From positions 212,625,734 to 212,689,733 of the forward strand of contig NC_068938.1 of the NCBI RefSeq assembly GCF_016801865.2: a stretch of DNA of 64,000 nt. Direction: 5' to 3'. Of this stretch, positions 59,516 to 64,000 are shown piece by piece. Origin of the DNA: Culex pipiens pallens. Its lineage: Eukaryota; Arthropoda; Insecta; Diptera; Culicidae. Numbering within the stretch: the stretch's first letter is position 1; every line of letters begins with the position of its first letter. The notes under the pieces are model-generated. The model saw nothing but the letters and a program-made list of their open reading frames with translations. It searched no databases and was not told the DNA's origin. The translations under genes and the position numbers were made by a program.

Positions 59516-62300
59516 TCTGGAGTCCAATAATCTGGAGTCTTTCTAGCTTTATAATGATTTATATCTTTTTTATACCAATTTTTGGTATTTATCTTTTTTC
59601 CAGTGTACTTCCCCTATCTGCGTTCACATTTTGCCTCTCAGTGTCATCGTACGATAACCACCGATTCCGTCCAGCCCTTCCTTTCCCTGGAACCTGGACT
59701 GCTCGCCAGGCAAAGGCAAACGAAAATGATTATTTTTTATGTTTTCTCAACTTGCTCGCCTTACCCTTGTATATTTGCTCGCTGTATTTTGTGTGGACCG
59801 ATTATGATCACCATCATCATCCTGCGTTTGCTCGCGGCTTGTCAGGTATGAGCCGTTCTCGCTACATAGTGATACATGTTTGCACAAGGCTTAAGCCGAC
59901 ACCGGCGGTAAATATTTGGACGGACAGGTTTTACGAGTGCACGTGAATGAACCAGACCAGCGACCAGCGCAACGTGTTCCGAGGAATTTCTGGAATTCTC
60001 AGCGAAACTAGTTCTGTTTGTTCTCGGAAATTAAATTCTGCCTGAAAGAGGATCGCTGCAATAAAGTAATGAAATTAGAGGTAATTTTCCGAGTGAATCG
60101 ACACATTTCTCCTGGCAATCCTTTTTCCTTGCAGGCAGTCAGAAAAACGAGGTCACAGTCCGTTGAGACGCAGAACGGACAACCCTTTCCGTGCAAGTGA
60201 AGTTCCTTGCAAGACGATGGTAAATGAATTCGATTCAATTATACGGTTTTCCTCATTTACCATAGTTATACACGCACACCCTACCCCGCACTCATTTTGT
60301 TGTCATTGTCCGAAGGAGGAATGTTTTTCCCATCAGCAAAAGGAAAACGCTTGGGGAGAACAAAAGGAAAAAGTCATTGGCCAACGGTTCGTTGGAAGTG
60401 AGGTGAGGTGAGGATGCAATGAGAGAGTGTTTGAAAATGAAGTTAGAGCCAAGAATAGCAAAACAAAGACGTTATCGCCGTTTTTCGATCCAGGCGATGA
60501 TGATGGCTGGGAGCCCTGTCGAGACCGTATTATTGTTCTTTATGCAGAGTGGAAGCTGATAAACAATATAAGGTAATTTTCCAAATTTAAGAAAAAGTAG
60601 CAAATAATTAAAATACCAAATCATGGAAATCAGTTATGAGTTGGAGTTGGAGCTTCAAAATCATGGTTTTTGACATCCATATTGTGGTAGTCAACACTAA
60701 CACATTAACAAATCACATGCTCTATCTGGAACAGATGGAAAACCGTTCAAAAGTGGGCAAACATGGGCACTATATTTAAAAAAAATCAATAAATGCGACT
60801 ATTTTGAAAAAAGTTACTTGAAAAATTGCTTTAATTTGAAAACGGGGCAATTTATCAAAATTTCACTGAAGTACTTTTTGATTGCAAATTTGATTTTACA
60901 TCGAAAAATGATGATGAAAAATTTTTACGACCAATATTTCGTTTTTTTTTAACAGTTTTGATTCGAAAATTCATAACTCGGTCAAAGATTTTTTGCAAAA
61001 CCTGTAAATTTTTGAAAAGTTGGCATTTGATGTCCTCTAAAACATATCAAAAAATAAAAATTGTGTTTTTTTTTGCAAATCAAGTTTTAGTCAATTAAAG
61101 TTAAATTAAAAATTACAAAAAAAAATTACCTTGTATATTTTTTTTCAGTGTAGACCTAAAACTTTGCCGAAGACACCAAGTCGATCAAAAAATTCCTTCA
61201 AAAGAACAGATCTTCGAATTTTCATATATAATTTTTGTATGGACAGCTGCCTAAATTGTATGGAAAATTATATGGACAAACTAATGATGCAAAATGGCTT
61301 CTTTGGGCATACCAAAGGCACCTAAAAAGTTTCAGCCAAATTAAAAAATACTAAAAAAATCGAATGACTGAAATCTGAGAGCATAGCTTTGTTGCAATTA
61401 TGAAATTACATGAACATTTCCACAAAAATACGTTTCTCTTGTATTTTGAAAAAGCAATTTTTTCTCGAAAAAATACTCAAAATTATTAATTTTGCTCAGG
61501 ATTTTGATTTTGATCGGGATTTTTTTCATAAATTTGAATGTAATAACACAACTTTTTGGAAATACTCTAAATTTCCACAAAAATACTAAAAATGTATGTT
61601 TTGTACAGTATGGATATCAAATGGTCGGGTTTTTTTTTCCTACATTTCGACAGTAAAAAATATGTTTTGTGAAATACCGAAATTTTTCACAAAACAAGTT
61701 TTTTTTTAAATTTTGTTTTTTTTCCATATTAGCATAAAATGATTGGGATTCTTTTTTATACATTTCGATAGATTTTTTATGAAAATATTCAAAATTTCCA
61801 CAGAACTACGTACTTTTGAAAATATTCTCAACATTTAATTTATTATTATATGCGTATCACATAACCGGATTCTGTTTGCAAAAAAACAAAAAAAAATGTT
61901 TGTAAAATACGTAGTTTTGTGAAAATTTCGAGTGATAAAAAAAAATGTGTTATTACTTTTTAAATGTATGGAAAAATCCTGATCATTTGAGACCCACTGT
62001 ATAAAAACTTGAATTTTTAGTATTTTTCGAAAATACGTGAGAACGTTGCAAATATTCTTTGAAATTCATTTGCAAATATTTGCCAGGGCCTAATTTTGTG
62101 AAATTTTTACTGCTTTCAAAAAAATGTGTGTAATAACTTTTAAAATGTTTAAAAAATCCCGATCATTTGATATCCATATTATAAAAACAAAACATTTTTT
62201 TGGTATTTTTTCGAAAACTGTGCACAGCAAAAAATCCGATGGTAAAATCGCATGCAAAAGCATGCACATCACCTTTGTGAGCAAAAGCATGTAATATTGT
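59516..62300. other. Gene-free stretch
   Basis: 59560-60560 is a non-repetitive island. After about 60830 the DNA is AT-rich, with dispersed-repeat phrases (ACTTTGCCGAAGACACC near 61153; AAATTTCCACAAAAATAC series 61400-62230). No supportable gene. Confidence 0.4.
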
Positions 62301-63346
62301 ATGGGTAATTCTCTACCAACTCACACGAAATCGGGAAAAATTGCCCCGACCCCTCTTCGATTTGCGTGAAACTTTGTCCTAAGGGGTAACTTTTGTCCCT
62401 GATCACGAATCCGAGGTCCGTTTTTTGATATCTCGTGACGGAGGGGCGGTACGACCCCTTCAATTTTTGATCATGCGAAAAAATAGGTGTTTTTCAATAA
62501 TTTGCAGCCTGAAACGGTGATGAGATAGAAATTTGGTTTCAAAGAGACTGTTATGTAAAATTCAATGCCCGATTTAATGGCTTACTCAGAATTCCGAAAA
62601 AACGTATTTTTCATAGAAAAAAACACTAAAAAAGTTTTAAAATTTCTCCCATTTTCCGTTACTCGACTGTAAAAATTTTTGGAACGTGTCATTTTAAAGG
62701 AAATTTAATGTACTTTTCGAACCTACATTGACCCAGAAGGGTCATTTTTTCATTTAGAACAAAATTTTTCATTTCAAAATTTCGTATTTTTCTAACTTTG
62801 CAGGGTTATTTTTTAGAGTGTAACAATGTTCTACAAAGTTGTAGAGCAGACAATTACAAAAATTTTGATATGTAAACATAAAAGGTTTGCTTATAAACAT
62901 CACGAGTTATCACGATTTTACGAAAATAGTTTTGAAAAAGTTGGTCGTTGCGATCATGGCCGTTCATCGTCACCCGTGACAGACACGGGCGACGAAACAA
63001 AAACAAACGCAAAAAGCAACTTTTTCAAAACTTTTTTTTCGTAAAATCGCGATAACTCGTGATGTGATGAATTTTTGTAATTGTCTGCTCTACAATTTTA
63101 CATAAAATTCCCTTTGTCACCAAATTTCTATCTCATCACCGTTTCAGGCTGCAAATTATTGAAAAACACCTCTTTTTTCGCCTGTTCAAAAATTTAAGGG
63201 GTCATACCGCCCCTCCGTCACGAGATATCAAAAAACGGACCTCGGACTCGTGATCAGGGACAAAAGATACTCCTTAAGACAAAGTTTCACGCAAATCGAA
63301 GAGGGGTCGGGGCAACTGCTGAGTGAGTTGGCGGAGAATTACCCAT
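62301..63346. mobile_element. 1.05 kb element with ~250-bp terminal inverted repeats and an inner hairpin
   Basis: ATGGGTAATTCTC at the left is mirrored by GAGAATTACCCAT at the right. Complementarity extends over about 62301-62560 and 63110-63346 with scattered mismatches (GAGGGGCGGTACGACCCCTT against AAGGGGTCATACCGCCCCTC). A second inverted pair surrounds the centre (GAAAAAGTTG at about 62933 and CAACTTTTTC at about 63019). No transposase frame. Confidence 0.8.
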
Positions 63347-63399
63347 GTTATAACTTTTGAAATGTTTGAAAAAATCTAAATCAAAATTTTAATGGAAAA

Positions 63400-63955
63400 A
63401 GAAGTCTTATCAACTGAAAAACCTGCGTTTAAAATCATATTTAGCATGTGTGGGACGAAGAAAAATATTTCTTATTAAAAAATATTTTAATTAAAATTTG
63501 TGAAATTCCGTTGTATAGTACCGCAAAAATTTTTTTTTGGCGAAAATGAAAATCGCCCATACACAGAAAAAAAAAGTTGAATTTTGGAATGTTGAAAATT
63601 TGGTAGGTTGAAGATTACCTCTTTTTTTGAGTAATATTACATAAAAATGTGTAAAAATGTGAACCTGATGAATATTCATCAAAAACTGATGAAAATTCAT
63701 CATTTTCTGGGGTAAAATTCAACATTTTTTTAGCCACAAAATCTGTCACCATTTCCTGATGAATATTACCATCATTTTTTTTTCTGTGTATATGAATAAA
63801 AAACTTTAACTAATAATTTCAAAACAACTGTAAGTAAAAGACATGTTTAAACTTTTTTTCATTCAAATGTTAATACCATGGCTTGTGGTTTATTTTAATT
63901 TTTTTTGGCCAGTCAAGGACCATAATCTTCGAACAATATTTGCAACGGCCTAATT
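63400..63955. repeat. GGCC-end family copy interrupted by a younger MITE
   Basis: The left part carries CTGCGTTTAAAATCATATTTAGC. The right part carries CATTCAAATGTTAATACCATGGCTTG and ends ATATTTGCAACGGCCTAA. The two halves are separated by the insertion at 63562-63788. Confidence 0.65.
63562..63788. mobile_element. TA-flanked MITE with CACAGAAAA ends
   Basis: CACAGAAAAAAAAA and TTTTTTTTTCTGTG are inverted repeats next to TA. The interior contains TGATGAATATTCATCA-type palindromes. It is nested in the older family copy. Confidence 0.75.
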
Positions 63956-64000
63956 TATAGCATTTCTATAGTTTTTGTTTTGGACCAAACTTACACCTTT

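Noticed and set aside
59109..59546. Frame with repeated S-P-R-V-Q-E peptides
   Set aside because: The repeated part is the octamer satellite; the N-terminal part has no recognisable domain.

Overview
The window looks like mosquito nuclear DNA, most likely from a culicine such as Culex. I infer this from several features: genes split by short GT-AG introns, a midgut-type trypsin-fold gene, AT-rich non-coding DNA packed with small inverted-repeat elements, and a tRNA-derived SINE. I have no species-level proof. No bacterial, organellar or viral gene set is visible.

Coding content is confined to roughly the first third. (1) On the + strand, 7118-12297 holds a seven-exon 3' portion of a very Thr/Ser/Pro-rich mucin-like gene. 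It ends in a clear stop with a 3' UTR and an AATAAA near 13042. All of its introns are phase 0. One or two candidate exons lie upstream (2719-3203, 6419-6572), but their linkage is unresolved. (2) On the - strand, 21413-18511 holds the last four coding exons of a CD151/TSPAN11-like tetraspanin. The exon with the start codon was not found and probably lies to the right, beyond a long intron. (3) Inside the 2.1 kb tetraspanin intron, on the opposite strand, sits a single-exon chymotrypsin-fold gene (19884-20645). Its catalytic serine is replaced by threonine, so it is probably a serine protease homolog.

The remaining two thirds (about 21.4-64 kb) has no gene I can support. It alternates islands of ordinary non-repetitive sequence with transposable-element debris and satellites. 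The most striking object is a 7.2 kb element at 28364-35573. It has hAT-type 13-bp termini and an exact 8-bp target duplication, AGTCTGTC. Its interior is mostly an 8-bp satellite into which a 1.03 kb solo LTR inserted (4-bp duplication GAAT). A stretch containing LTR plus satellite was then duplicated. The two LTR copies differ only by one C in a homopolymer as far as I can read.

Other elements include a second hAT-type element with perfect 8-bp duplication (15142-16835), a probable third (48864-49876), and TA-flanked Tc1/mariner-type MITEs (19359-19765 with a broken copy near 53771, 53098-53312, 63562-63788). There are also several foldbacks and a repeatedly occurring MITE-like family with GGCC-containing ends. 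Tandem arrays of 7, 8 and 9 bp are present. I did not find a convincing new multi-gene system. The best leads are the composite hAT/satellite/LTR element and the nested Ser-to-Thr protease homolog.
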